A DNA stretch of 60,486 nt from JAVVSK01 sp036654235. Its GTDB lineage: Bacteria > Bacillota > Clostridia > Christensenellales > CAG-138. Within the stretch, counting starts at the first letter, position 1. Each line of letters starts with the position of its first letter. The notes beneath the pieces are model-generated. The model saw only the letters and a list, made by a program, of their open reading frames with translations, did not search any database and had not been told where the DNA came from. Made by a program: the position numbers and the translations under genes. The stretch spans positions 1-60,486 of the forward strand of contig JAVVSK010000010.1 in the NCBI GenBank assembly GCA_036654235.1, given 5' to 3'. Below, in pieces: positions 16,306 through 25,160 of the stretch.

Positions 16306-16689
16306 TTATTTCATCGTCATAACGCAAGCGCCGGCTTCATTATCAAAGGTAATTGTTTCGCCGTCGTAAACCANNNNNNNNNNNNNNNNNNNNNNNNNNN
16401 NNNNNNNNNNNNNNNNNNNNNNNNNNNNNNNNNNNNNNNNNNNNNNNNNNNNNNNNNNNNNNNNNNNNNNNNNNNNNNNNNNNNNNNNNNNNNNNNNNNN
16501 NNNNNNNNNNNNNNNNNNNNNNNNNNNNNNNNNNNNNNNNNNNNNNNNNNNNNNNNNNNNNNNNNNNNNNNNNNNNNNNNNNNNNNNNNNNNNNNNNNNN
16601 NNNNNNNNNNNNNNNNNNNNNNNNNNNNNNNNNNNNNNNNNNNNNNNNNNNNNNNNNNNNNNNNNCAAAATCTTTACTTTACTCTTCAT
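16306..16689 (-). CDS. Lipoprotein, copy 1 of a tandem duplicate (interior is an N gap)
   Basis: Only the ends can be read. The N-terminus is MKSKVKIL and the C-terminus VYDGETITFDNEAGACVMTM plus K; both are identical to the intact copy at 16753-17136. Bases 16374-16665 are N. The gap has exactly the length needed to keep the two copies equal, offset 447 bases. The upstream ribosome site differs by one base (GGAGAT here, GGAGGT in copy 2), which argues that the duplicate is real and not purely an assembly echo. See copy 2 for what the protein looks like. Confidence 0.5.
   Translation of the reverse strand: MKSKVKILXXXXXXXXXXXXXXXXXXXXXXXXXXXXXXXXXXXXXXXXXXXXXXXXXXXXXXXXXXXXXXXXXXXXXXXXXXXXXXXXXXXXXXXXXXXXXXXXXXVYDGETITFDNEAGACVMTMK
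16374..16665. other. Assembly gap (292 N)
   Basis: A run of N inside the first copy of a duplicated gene. It was probably left because reads from the two near-identical copies could not be separated. Anything inside it is unknown. Confidence 1.
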
Positions 16690-16752
16690 TTTTAAGTATC
16701 TCCTAAATTAATAATATTTAACAAGAGAAAATCTCTTATTTTAATTGCCTAA

Positions 16753-17136
16753 TTATTTCATCGTCATAACGCAAGCGCCGGCTTCATTATCAAAGGTAAT
16801 TGTTTCGCCGTCGTAAACCATCTCCGATGTAGTACCGTTAGACGTTATGCTTAAAGTACCGTCACCCTCCTTATATGTTGCCTCAAAGGCATTATCTCCA
16901 ACATGAGCTGTTACAACACCATTTGCCTTAAACTCATAAGAAACCTCTCCGCCTAACATAGCAGCGACATCATCTCCGTCAAATTTGCCATCAGTAGTTG
17001 TAATAGAGGTGATTTGCCATGTTGTTCCCTCAAGAGAGCTATCCGCGTCGTTTTTAGCCGGCGCACCGCAGGCCGCCATTCCAAGGCAGAATAATACTGC
17101 CACCATTGCAAACAAAATCTTTACTTTACTCTTCAT
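16753..17136 (-). CDS. Small secreted lipoprotein (lipocalin-like), copy 2
   Basis: 127 aa. Signal peptide with lipobox ending LGMAAC, then a compact beta-rich domain: SSLEGTTWQITSITTTDGKF, VSYEFKANGVVTAHVGDNAF, TYKEGDGTLSITSNG. The 'EGTTWxITSI...FxANG' pattern is typical of small lipocalin/META-like clostridial lipoproteins of unknown role, which often exist as paralog clusters. SD GGAGGT precedes the start. It lies in a minus-strand string downstream of a LuxR-type activator and a small unknown gene. Function not known. Confidence 0.75.
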   Translation of the reverse strand: MKSKVKILFAMVAVLFCLGMAACGAPAKNDADSSLEGTTWQITSITTTDGKFDGDDVAAMLGGEVSYEFKANGVVTAHVGDNAFEATYKEGDGTLSITSNGTTSEMVYDGETITFDNEAGACVMTMK

Positions 17137-17195
17137 TTTTAAGTACCTCCTAAATTAATAATATTTAACAAGAGAAAATCTCTTATTTTACATGA

Positions 17196-17579
17196 TTACA
17201 AATTAAGCGCCTCAAGCTCCTTAAATGTGGTTTCTACTAACTGTTCACATTGCTTTGCATTTTTGCCGACTATTGATTTTGCTCCGAAAAAACCGCCTGA
17301 TAGCTCATCAAGAGCCATATTTGCTGCCATATTGCCAACCCCTGCTTGCTGCGACTTTTGTATTGAAAACTTCTGTACTCTTTCACCAAAGCCGCATTTA
17401 ATAATCCAAACCTGATTTTGACTGTCGAGGGCAGGGAATGTTATTACCGTGGTCGGTCCATGCTTCGTCATAGAGGGTATTCCAGCCGCAAAGCTTTCCT
17501 CCTTAATCGCCTCAAAGAACTCGTCTAAAGTGTATTTCTTCTCTGTCTTAATTGTTTTAACCTTTACTCCAAGTGCCAT
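17196..17579 (-). CDS. Conserved hypothetical protein
   Basis: 127 aa, soluble, with no signal peptide and no motif I recognise. It starts MALGVKVKTIKTEKKYTLDE and ends with a helical stretch; the middle has WIIKCGFGERVQKFSIQKSQ. A strong AAGGAG ribosome site supports the start at 17579. It sits between a LuxR-type activator and the lipoprotein pair, all on the minus strand, so it may be part of that activator's regulon. Confidence 0.65.
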   Translation of the reverse strand: MALGVKVKTIKTEKKYTLDEFFEAIKEESFAAGIPSMTKHGPTTVITFPALDSQNQVWIIKCGFGERVQKFSIQKSQQAGVGNMAANMALDELSGGFFGAKSIVGKNAKQCEQLVETTFKELEALNL

Positions 17580-17686
17580 ATTATTTATCTCCTTTATATT
17601 ATTTAAAATCTGTCTGTATTTTTTGGTGCTTGTCCTGTTTGACTTTAAGCGAAGCGCCGTACTTTCTGCCGATATATTATTCTCTT

Positions 17687-20044
17687 TTATAGTAAGTGCA
17701 GCGTTTCTGCCATAGCCTTAGCTTCACTACGACGCTTTACGCCCATCTTTTGCAGAATGTGGTTCACATGAGTTTTTACCGTTGCAACCTTAATACCCAA
17801 AACATCACCAATCTCTTGATTGCTGCGATTGAAGCAAATCAACCTCAGCACCTGCATTTCCGTCTGAGAGAGGGGCTCTGAGAGTGCATTTAACGTTCGC
17901 ATAAAATCAGGATATAGCACCGTTTGATTTCGTGCAGCGATGAGCAAACGCGCAAAATATTCTTTATCCTTATTCCAATCGCAAGCATTTAGCAACGGCA
18001 AAACTGCCGCGCCCAGCTGAGAAATAGGTCGAATATAGTTGTATTCACAGGCTGTATCAAGCGACTCACCAAGCTTACTTTTCCATTCTTCATTCTCGAG
18101 CCGAAAATAACAAATAGCCATAAGCAGCCGAATTGTCAGCGCATCAAGTGTACGGGCGCATTGCTTTGTGAAGGGCAGCAATCGTGCAAGTATCAGTAAT
18201 GCATTATCGCAGTCGCCATTGGTGATTTCCACCATAGCGCGAGTTAGATATCGATAACGCCATAGCCCACGAAGACGTGAGCCACATGGTGGTGCTTTTG
18301 TCCGCAGCCATTCCTCTGCATCGTCTAACATACCAAGACGCAGCCAAATCCGGCAGCGCATGGCATCTAAATTGTCAAGAAAACGCGTCTGATCTTCGTC
18401 AAGAAATTCATCTCGTAAATTTTCCAGTGTTTTAAGGGCGGCGGCAGCTTTTCCCTGTACCACCTGTTGACGTACCAGCAAGCCGATGACTGCAAATTCA
18501 ATATCAGGCGTACCCTTGCAATGAATTTCACTCGCACGGGCAACCAACGTCAGTAATCGAGCAGATATGTCCTCTCCCTTTTCAAACTTACTTTCACATA
18601 TAGCACAGTCGGCAAGCCCCACGCCGTCCCTGCCCAAAATTGTTTCCACAGGTTTACGCATAGTTTTATAAAGTAAATCATCATGCTTTGTCCATTCGCT
18701 AAAGTCCTTTCCGCCGTTCAGCAAGCTTGGCAGTGAGCTTGTAACAGAAAATGTAGGTAGCGTAAGCTCTTTTGTAGTCAAAATATTGAACACGCTGCTG
18801 ATAATTTCCATAAGGTCCTTGCTTCCTCGCTGGGGCAAGGCAATGTCCAAATAGGCAAGCTTACTGCGCGCATCCTTGTATTCGCAGTCAGACTTTTTCA
18901 GCCTGGCGGCATAGGATTGAAGCTCTTTGTACCAATTTTCAGAAGCCTCGTACTCCATGTTAAGAGAGGTGACCATACTCATGCCGCACATCAGCGCAGA
19001 GGAACGCAGCACTTCTTCTTTGGGGAGGGCATAATAGTAATCCTCCATCTCATAAAACTGTCCCACGCCGGGATGGTGCTCGGCATACTTTATAAGCAGC
19101 TCTTTTACCTTGCAATGGTTGCCACCGCGAGAGTAAGAGTCGAGTGCATGGGCATAATCATCCTCCAGCTCATAATAAAGACCCACTCGGCTATACAAGG
19201 CATCTTGCTCGTCCGCATTGCGCTCCTGCCGTAACTCCCACAACAAAAAATCACGAAAAGCAGGCCAGAAACGATACTGGTCAGGCACTACAAACATCAT
19301 CATATTCGAGTTGCACTGTAAATAGCCAAGCAGCTCGCCTACACGACCGTCACCGCTGACCATCTTTGCAAGCTCTGAGTTAAATTGTTCAAAGGGCGAG
19401 AGATCTAAAAGCAAGTGTCGAATAGGTGGATCAAGCCGACGGTAGACCTCCTTGTCAAAATGAAGGAATATCTCCTGCTTTATTTTGTTCGCTACAACTT
19501 CACTATATGCCAAACCGTTCGACATTAAACGGCACAGCAATGCGACGGCCAACGGATATCCTTGAGTTTCATGCTGAATAACAGTCAACTCGGCGTTACT
19601 CACTTTTATTCCGCTTTGCTCCAGTAGCTTTCCCGTAGCACTGCGAGTAAACGTCAGTGATTGAGCATCTATAATTCTTAGTACCCCCGCACATTGGAAC
19701 GGCATCAACCATCCCGGCATGATACCACGTCCAAGCAGTACAAAGTGTTTGTCAGGATTTTTATTTATTAAATCGCAAATAGCTTGCTGTTGCTTGGCAT
19801 GCTGTACCTGCTGTAGGTCATCTATTAGCACTGTGCCGCAGGCAGACTCAATGGGTTTTGCAAGAAAGTCCCGTTCAAAGGCATTATAAGCACAGACCGA
19901 ATGTTTGATTAACAGACTGTTGGCAACTGTTGTTTTTCCAAAGCCGGTAGGTGAACTGAACAGAATTACTTGGCACTGCTCCCAAATGGTATAAAATAGT
20001 TCCTGCAAAGCAGGCATAATTACAATAGGCGCATTTCGCTCCAT
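17687..20044 (-). CDS. MalT-like LuxR-family transcriptional activator with ATPase domain
   Basis: 785 aa. An N-terminal STAND-type ATPase has a P-loop at SSPTGFGKTTVA and Walker B-like VLIDDLQQV. A long helical TPR-like middle follows. A C-terminal LuxR HTH reads LSQTEMQVLRLICFNRSNQE, then IGDVLGIKVATVKTHVNHIL. This is the layout of MalT/LAL regulators, which bind an inducer in the helical domain, oligomerise with ATP and activate transcription. The inducer is unknown. SD CGGAGA lies just upstream, and a 25-bp tandem repeat lies 26-75 bases upstream of the start. Likely targets are the small gene and lipoproteins downstream (inference). Confidence 0.88.
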   Translation of the reverse strand: MERNAPIVIMPALQELFYTIWEQCQVILFSSPTGFGKTTVANSLLIKHSVCAYNAFERDFLAKPIESACGTVLIDDLQQVQHAKQQQAICDLINKNPDKHFVLLGRGIMPGWLMPFQCAGVLRIIDAQSLTFTRSATGKLLEQSGIKVSNAELTVIQHETQGYPLAVALLCRLMSNGLAYSEVVANKIKQEIFLHFDKEVYRRLDPPIRHLLLDLSPFEQFNSELAKMVSGDGRVGELLGYLQCNSNMMMFVVPDQYRFWPAFRDFLLWELRQERNADEQDALYSRVGLYYELEDDYAHALDSYSRGGNHCKVKELLIKYAEHHPGVGQFYEMEDYYYALPKEEVLRSSALMCGMSMVTSLNMEYEASENWYKELQSYAARLKKSDCEYKDARSKLAYLDIALPQRGSKDLMEIISSVFNILTTKELTLPTFSVTSSLPSLLNGGKDFSEWTKHDDLLYKTMRKPVETILGRDGVGLADCAICESKFEKGEDISARLLTLVARASEIHCKGTPDIEFAVIGLLVRQQVVQGKAAAALKTLENLRDEFLDEDQTRFLDNLDAMRCRIWLRLGMLDDAEEWLRTKAPPCGSRLRGLWRYRYLTRAMVEITNGDCDNALLILARLLPFTKQCARTLDALTIRLLMAICYFRLENEEWKSKLGESLDTACEYNYIRPISQLGAAVLPLLNACDWNKDKEYFARLLIAARNQTVLYPDFMRTLNALSEPLSQTEMQVLRLICFNRSNQEIGDVLGIKVATVKTHVNHILQKMGVKRRSEAKAMAETLHLL

Positions 20045-20069
20045 CTATGGTCTCCGTTTTCATGAATTG

Positions 20070-20119
20070 TGTGTTAAAATTACGGTTTCTTCGTTGTGTT
20101 AAAATTATGGTTTCTTCGC
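20070..20119. repeat. 25-bp tandem repeat upstream of the LuxR-type regulator
   Basis: 20070-20094 and 20095-20119 are identical but for one base (C/T at unit position 13). Units start TGTGTTAAAATTA and contain GGTTTCTTCG. It lies in the leader or promoter of the minus-strand activator, so it may be a regulator binding site or a replication-slippage product. Confidence 0.75.
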
Positions 20120-20487
20120 AATGACACAATTCTATTTTATAATTATATTAGAAAGTTAGTTATTTGTCATCAAACCAAAGTTTGAGTTTTGATCTTTTGT
20201 CAAATTTTTTATTATTGCAATCCACGAATTTTTTGAGGGCATATGACGGCAAAGAAGGTGGGATTCGCTCCGGCGGGCTTACTCCCTTCTTCCGGCACCG
20301 GCGGCGGGTGCAACCCGTTCGACTCCGTTTGTTTTCTTAGCAAATCAAAAAGAACCGCCCTTCGGCGGTTCTTTGATTTAGTGTACCCGGGACCCCGGCT
20401 TCTGCCTCAAGGTCGATTTTGCCGCCTTTTTCGCCCACCGGGCACGGCGACAAAGCCCTTCGAATCCTAAACTTATGAAATACTATA
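20120..20487. other. GC-rich non-coding island near tRNA-Arg
   Basis: After an AT-rich stretch, 20245-20470 becomes strikingly GC-rich, with clusters such as CCGGCGGGCTTACTCCC, CACCGGCGGCGGGTGC and TACCCGGGACCCCGGC. Pieces resemble tRNA T-arms (GGTGGGATTCG, CCCGTTCGACTCC, CCCTTCGAATCC), but no cloverleaf can be built. A hairpin lies in the middle. A plus-strand frame across it has no family resemblance and is not called. It may be tRNA-site insertion debris or a GC-rich repeat family. Confidence 0.5.
20343..20379. terminator. Hairpin, probable bidirectional terminator
   Basis: GAACCGCC / GGCGGTTC around a CTTC loop, extended by AATCAAA / TTTGATT with a 2-base bulge. Strong stem within the GC-rich island. 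Confidence 0.6.
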
Positions 20488-20488
20488 G

Positions 20489-20519
20489 AAAAAAGGCTAT
20501 CAAATAGGTAGCCTTTTTT
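20489..20519 (-). terminator. Intrinsic terminator after tRNA-Arg
   Basis: AAAAAAGGCTA pairs with TAGCCTTTTTT across a 9-base loop, immediately 3' of the minus-strand tRNA. Confidence 0.8.
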
Positions 20520-20522
20520 CTG

Positions 20523-20599
20523 TGGCGCGCCCAGAGGGATTCGAACCCCCGACCTTCTGGTCCGTAGCCAAACGCTCTATCCAGCTGAGCCATGGGCGC
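20523..20599 (-). tRNA. tRNA-Arg (ACG)
   Basis: The minus strand folds with acceptor GCGCCCA / TGGGCGC, D-arm GGCTCAGCTGGATAGAGC, anticodon loop CTACGGA (ACG), T-arm GGGGG-TTCGAAT-CCCTC, and an encoded CCA (20523-20525). Confidence 0.95.
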
Positions 20600-20763
20600 G
20601 TTTCAAACCCCATTATTATAACACCGCATTGCCCCCATGTCAATAGCTTTTCCCCGAAAAATTAAAGTCGTATGTGTAAAATGACATAAGATAAAAATGA
20701 GCCAAAGCAAAAGCGGTATAATCAAAATGCGAACAAAAAAAGCCGTAGGAATGCGTTGAATAA
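20600..20763. other. Spacer, no gene seen
   Basis: AT-rich sequence between the tRNA and the IS30 remnant. No ribosome site or credible frame was found. Confidence 0.4.
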
Positions 20764-20942
20764 ACAAAAATCAATAATCCCCTTATCCGTCGTTTCTTCT
20801 CTAAAGGAATAGATTTCAACGCTGTTTTGGACGCAACAATAGCTTTCATAGATGATTGGATTAACCGTCTCCCACGAAGAAGCTTCAACTATCGTTCGTC
20901 TAGTGAGCTTTTTAATTATCTCCTATTCGATATTGCAATTTA
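20764..20942 (+). pseudogene. IS30-family transposase remnant (C-terminal piece)
   Basis: The plus frame reads NNPLIRRFFSKGIDFNAV and, further on, FIDDWINRLPRRSFNYRSSSE before a TAG at the end. This matches the conserved IS30 C-terminus (NGLIRRFFPKGTDF... WINNxPRKxLxYxTPxE). A stop lies just upstream and the catalytic core is gone. It is a dead fragment of about 58 codons. Confidence 0.75.
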
Positions 20943-20985
20943 GAAAATAAAATTAAATCGAAAATCCAATAGGCAAAAATTTCAT

Positions 20986-22941
20986 TTAAGCTTCAACGCT
21001 TTTCCGCGCCACGACCGCCATCTTCTCGAATTCAACAATGCGCCCATCTACGCCCACCGACGCGTTTACAAACTCCGGAACGTTATAAGTCGGAACTACC
21101 CTATGCATCGTCTCGAAAACCACATCGTCGCCCTTTTCGAGAGCTTCGCTTAGCTTATCCAGAGACTCCTCAATATACCCCTTATCAACGGTACAGCCCG
21201 ACTCAACCATTATTTGCGAAACCGGGGTCTTATCTAAAGCAGCGGTACTAAGAAGAAGCTCCTCAAAAAGCTTTTCGCCCGGACGAAGCCCAACCTCTTG
21301 TATATCTATATCGCAATATGGTATAAGCCCCGCCATATGCACCATTGCAATCGCAAGATCTAATATTTTTACGGGTTTCCCCATTTCAAGAACAAATATT
21401 TGAGATGCCTTAGCCATTGCTCCCGCCGAAAGTACGAGTGCAACCGCCTCCGGTATAGTCATAAAATATCGCGTTATACGCATATCGGTAATAGTTATCG
21501 GACCGCCCGCTTCTATTTGTTTCGTAAAAAGGGGAATAACGGAGCCGTTCGAACCCAATACATTCCCAAACCTGACCGCCGCAAAATCGGTTTTACTATC
21601 GAAGCGGCTTTGAATCATAAGTTCGCAAAAGCGTTTTGTCGCGCCCATTATATTCGTAGGGTTAACCGCCTTATCCGTCGATATCATTATAAAGCGCAAA
21701 ACGCCCGCATCCTCCGCCGCGTCGAGAAGGTTTTTTGTTCCGAATATATTATTCTTTACAGCTTCGGAAGCGCAAGCTTCCATTAGTGGAACATGTTTAT
21801 GCGCGGCAGCATGAAAAACAACGCTCGGATTATACTTTTTCATAAGGCTGAAGATCTTTTCGCGATCGCGAATAGACGCTATTTCTACGCTCATGTTCAG
21901 CATTGGGAAATTTCTTATTAGCTCCTGTTGAATCTCATATGCATTATTTTCATATATATCGAGGATTATAAGTTTTTCGGGGTTCATCGAGGCGATCTGC
22001 CGACAAAGCTCCGAGCCGATAGAACCGCCGCCGCCCGTAACCAAAACCGTTTGATCCCTAATAAACCCATTAACGGAATCCATATCCAGATGTATCTCGT
22101 CTCTATTTAAAAGATCCGCTATATTAACGTTTCTTAGGTTTGGCTTTTCTTTCTCCGCCGCGGGCTTAACCGCCTGAAAATTATAAATTAAAACCTGCTT
22201 CCCGGTTTCTACGCAGCTTTTAACCAACTCGGCGTATCTTGTTTTATCGAGGGACGGTATTGCTATCGCAATGCTATCTACCTTCCGACCTTTTAGCTTA
22301 TCGCTCATCTCTTTATCGTTTCCGACTATCGGAATTCCGTTTATCCGACTCCCTATCTTGGATCTATCCCCGTCAAAGAGACAAACGGGGGTATATTCGC
22401 TATTCGGATTTGTTAAAAGTTCGCGAACCAGCTGAGTCCCGGCTTCTCCCGCGCCAACAATAGCAAGATTTTTTCGGTTAATTTCGAATTCCCCGTTTTC
22501 GCGATCTTTTTTATTTGAATTATTAAACCTCATCTCAATCCACCTATAACTAAAGCGCGACGCAATAGTTATTAATAGCGCCAAAGAATAACAGTTTACC
22601 ATGTATATGCCGGATATATTTGTAAAGATAATTTTAGATATTGCCGCGGTAAAAACATAGGCTATTCCGTCCGCTATCATAAGTATGAGACAGTCCCTAA
22701 TAGACGCATATCTCCACGCTATAAAATAAATTTTAAAAGTCAATCGTATAGTCATAACACAGATTATCATTATCGCCGCATGCGTAAGGCATTTTAAAAT
22801 CATTTGTCCAAGATTTGCATTTAATGGCACTAAAAAAAGCATAAAAATACAGCAAATAACAATTATAAGTATATCGACCAATACAAGAATCAATTTTCTA
22901 ATCCAATTTGGCAATCTTCTCACATCCTCCTGAACCCTCAA
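20986..22941 (-). CDS. Membrane-bound nucleotide-sugar 4,6-dehydratase (CapD/PglF/WbpM type)
   Basis: 651 aa. The N-terminal 130 or so residues hold four membrane helices. A Rossmann CoA-binding-like domain with AIVGAGEAGTQLVREL follows, then an SDR catalytic domain with TGGGGSIGSELCRQI, the HAAAHKHVPLME motif and STDKAVNPTNIMGATKR (the Lys-containing catalytic region of the long WbpM/PglF enzymes). These enzymes make UDP-4-keto-6-deoxy sugars for capsule, O-antigen or glycoprotein. It stands alone here, without glycosyltransferases. AGGAGG-like ribosome site just upstream. Confidence 0.9.
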   Translation of the reverse strand: MRVQEDVRRLPNWIRKLILVLVDILIIVICCIFMLFLVPLNANLGQMILKCLTHAAIMIICVMTIRLTFKIYFIAWRYASIRDCLILMIADGIAYVFTAAISKIIFTNISGIYMVNCYSLALLITIASRFSYRWIEMRFNNSNKKDRENGEFEINRKNLAIVGAGEAGTQLVRELLTNPNSEYTPVCLFDGDRSKIGSRINGIPIVGNDKEMSDKLKGRKVDSIAIAIPSLDKTRYAELVKSCVETGKQVLIYNFQAVKPAAEKEKPNLRNVNIADLLNRDEIHLDMDSVNGFIRDQTVLVTGGGGSIGSELCRQIASMNPEKLIILDIYENNAYEIQQELIRNFPMLNMSVEIASIRDREKIFSLMKKYNPSVVFHAAAHKHVPLMEACASEAVKNNIFGTKNLLDAAEDAGVLRFIMISTDKAVNPTNIMGATKRFCELMIQSRFDSKTDFAAVRFGNVLGSNGSVIPLFTKQIEAGGPITITDMRITRYFMTIPEAVALVLSAGAMAKASQIFVLEMGKPVKILDLAIAMVHMAGLIPYCDIDIQEVGLRPGEKLFEELLLSTAALDKTPVSQIMVESGCTVDKGYIEESLDKLSEALEKGDDVVFETMHRVVPTYNVPEFVNASVGVDGRIVEFEKMAVVARKSVEA

Positions 22942-23201
22942 TGCCTAATATTATACGTCATAATACTTATATTCACAAGACGATTCTCTTATATATTGTT
23001 GTTTAAGTCTATAGAGAACAAAACGATAGTTCATTAAACTTGATTATAATTAAATCAATAACGTTGCCTTTGGCCGTCCGAAATGTTTGCTCAAAAAACA
23101 AGCGCATATTATCATTGCCCACCCGTTTTCCTTTATAAAATTCCCTAATTAACGCGGGCGAGATTGACCGTCTCCGTATAAAAACCCAATTGAAATATAA
23201 C
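22942..23201. other. Spacer upstream of the rpsU promoter
   Basis: No gene seen between the divergent capD-like gene and the rpsU promoter. AT-rich; the promoter of the minus-strand dehydratase must lie here but no clear -35/-10 pair was fixed. Confidence 0.4.
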
Positions 23202-23230
23202 TTGACTTAGCGCTGGGATTCAGGTATAAT
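23202..23230 (+). promoter_or_regulatory. Strong sigma-A promoter of rpsU
   Basis: TTGACT at 23202-23207, a 17-base spacer, and a perfect TATAAT at 23225-23230, about 67 bases before the start codon. Confidence 0.88.
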
Positions 23231-23296
23231 ATTCTGCATTGAGCAAAAGGGCATCGTAAAAGATGCAATGCTTTGCACGAGGGGGGGGAAACAAAA

Positions 23297-23467
23297 ATGG
23301 AAATCCGTGTCGGAGAAAACGAATCGTTAGAAAGTGCGCTCAAACGTTTTAAACGTAAGACAGCCCGTTCCGGGATATTAGCTGAGGTGCGTAAGCGCGA
23401 GCATTACGAGAAGCCCAGCGTAAAGCGTAAGAAAAAAGCCGAAGCCGCGAGAAAGCGCAAGTATTGA
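23297..23467 (+). CDS. rpsU: 30S ribosomal protein S21
   Basis: 56 aa, very basic: MEIRVGENESLESALKRFKR, KTARSGILAEVRKREHYEKP, then a Lys/Arg-rich tail. This is the standard S21 pattern and length. ATG 23297 follows an unusually long G run (GGGGGGGG) that serves as ribosome site. Monocistronic, with its own promoter; the matching terminator lies about 180 bases downstream. Confidence 0.95.
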   Translation: MEIRVGENESLESALKRFKRKTARSGILAEVRKREHYEKPSVKRKKKAEAARKRKY

Positions 23468-23650
23468 TTCTTAAAACCCGCGTCCTAATTTCAAAAATAT
23501 TTTTAGCGACGCACCGAATCATTTTATGTTTTCCCAAATGATTCCAAAAGATTTTTCGTTTAACTTTATTTTTAAACGATTCATATCGTAATAAAAAGTC
23601 GTCTTTAATGACGATAGCCCAGCAAGGAAGTTTTTATTCCTTAAAGTTCG
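23468..23650 (+). other. Long 3' untranslated region of rpsU
   Basis: No gene seen. It includes AAGTCGTCTTTAATGACGATAG (short palindromic GTCGTC/GACGAT pairing) before the terminator. It could simply be trailing sequence or a small RNA. Confidence 0.35.
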
Positions 23651-23690
23651 CCGTAAGATACAATGAATTGTATCTTACGGCTTTTTTCTT
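23651..23690 (+). terminator. Intrinsic terminator of the rpsU transcript
   Basis: A perfect 13-bp stem, CCGTAAGATACAA / TTGTATCTTACGG, 4-base loop, followed by TTTTTTCTT. Confidence 0.92.
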
Positions 23691-23774
23691 CCCTAAAATT
23701 TTCCTTGTCGATATTAAATTTAGATACCTGAGATTGACCTATCTTCTCCAACACATTTGTTTTAATTTACAGTT

Positions 23775-23804
23775 AAAAAATTGGACGATGTAAACATCGT
23801 CCAA
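23775..23804 (-). terminator. Intrinsic terminator after the DUF4097-like lipoprotein
   Basis: TTGGACGATGT / ACATCGTCCAA hairpin at 23781-23804 with TTTTTT on the minus strand (A run 23775-23780). Confidence 0.85.
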
Positions 23805-23881
23805 TACAATAATACAATTTCAAGTTAATGCAATTACGGGAGCATTGCCGAAAAAAACATCCTCCCATTCTTCCGCGTTTA

Positions 23882-24970
23882 TTAAACGGGTGAAATTTTT
23901 ATCGAACCGGAGATCAGCTTTAAGGTAATCTTAACGCCGCCGTCCCCGAACAGATATTCGTTATCGGTTTTCGTCGTTGCAAACCCGGATGAAAACGTTC
24001 CCGCCGCCCTATCGACGTATACTTTAAAGCCACTGTTATTTCTTGGAAGTGAGAGCTGGAGATTTCCCGCGGTAACCGTTGCGTCCGCCGATACAATCAT
24101 GGTTGACGAAGTTATCGATACCGCGCCCGAAATAAGACCGACGTTCAGCGCTCCGCTAACAGAGCCGACGGAAGTTACTTTCCCGCTCGCTACGTCCATT
24201 TTCATATTTCCCGCGCTTCCTTTATAATCAATTGCTCCGGCGGCAAGGTCGAATTTTACGTCCTTTGCATCGCCCTTCATATTCAAATCGCCGGTTAAAA
24301 TTTTAGCGTCGATTATATCCGCTTTTTTAAACGTACTCGTAAATGAGCCGCTCGCCATGTAGAGCTTTACGTTTTCCGATTCTTCCGCCGAATTTTCAAT
24401 AACAAGCGCGCCGGTTGCTATATCCACCAATTCGTTTTTAAATTCACCTTTAAGAACCGCGCTCCCCGAACCAAGCTTAAAAGAAATATCTCCCGCCTTT
24501 AAGTCAAGACCGGAAAAAGTACAATTTGCTAATTCAATATCTACATTTCTAAAAAGCTTTTCGGGAAGGTACATTATAAAGAATGACGGATGTTGCGTTT
24601 CGTCGTATATTGACGAAGCGCGCGCATCTTTTATTATAAGAACGCCGTCCTCAACGTCAGCCGAAAAAGCGCTTTCGTCTTTAAAGCCCATCTTTGCATA
24701 TTGTTCAATACGAACTTTCCCGCTTTCGCTCCGCCTTATTTGAACTATATTATTTTTAGCGTCACCCGAATAAAGCGAATATAAAAGCCCTCCCGTTTTC
24801 CAATCGAGTTTGAACGAATTAAAATCGTCTGTTATATCCGAAGCCTTTATAAGGCTAAACCCCGGCTCAGGCGTCGCTTTGACATCTATATCAATATTAA
24901 TTTTACAGCCGGTCACTGCTATCAGCATTATCGCCGACAAAATAAATAATAAAGTCCTTTTCCAATACAT
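23882..24970 (-). CDS. DUF4097-like beta-strand-repeat lipoprotein
   Basis: 362 aa. The signal peptide ends at lipobox AVTGC, so the protein is membrane-anchored outside the cell. The body is a run of short beta strands with a repeating pattern (GDISFKLGSGSAVLKGEF, ...LYMASGSFTSTFKKADI, ...FDLAAGAIDYKGSAGNMKMD) typical of DUF4097/DUF2807-type putative adhesins that fold as beta-helices. The C-terminus LISGSIKISPV fits too. Function unproven. Monocistronic with a clear terminator. Confidence 0.8.
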   Translation of the reverse strand: MYWKRTLLFILSAIMLIAVTGCKINIDIDVKATPEPGFSLIKASDITDDFNSFKLDWKTGGLLYSLYSGDAKNNIVQIRRSESGKVRIEQYAKMGFKDESAFSADVEDGVLIIKDARASSIYDETQHPSFFIMYLPEKLFRNVDIELANCTFSGLDLKAGDISFKLGSGSAVLKGEFKNELVDIATGALVIENSAEESENVKLYMASGSFTSTFKKADIIDAKILTGDLNMKGDAKDVKFDLAAGAIDYKGSAGNMKMDVASGKVTSVGSVSGALNVGLISGAVSITSSTMIVSADATVTAGNLQLSLPRNNSGFKVYVDRAAGTFSSGFATTKTDNEYLFGDGGVKITLKLISGSIKISPV

Positions 24971-25160
24971 TTTTTACATACTCCTCGTAATTTTTTATCA
25001 ATTCATTGTGTCATTATACACCATTTTTCTATTACCGTAAAGTTTAATTTATTTATTGTTTTGATTTACTTGTAATAATAGATGCATCGGAGCGTATAAT
25101 TTATCGTTCAAGACAAATTACCCGCTCCGGATGCGTTTAAATAGTTTTTAACTGTTTTTT

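Noticed and set aside
20640..20888. 82-codon minus-strand frame
   Set aside because: Its 3' half is antisense to the IS30 remnant read convincingly on the plus strand.
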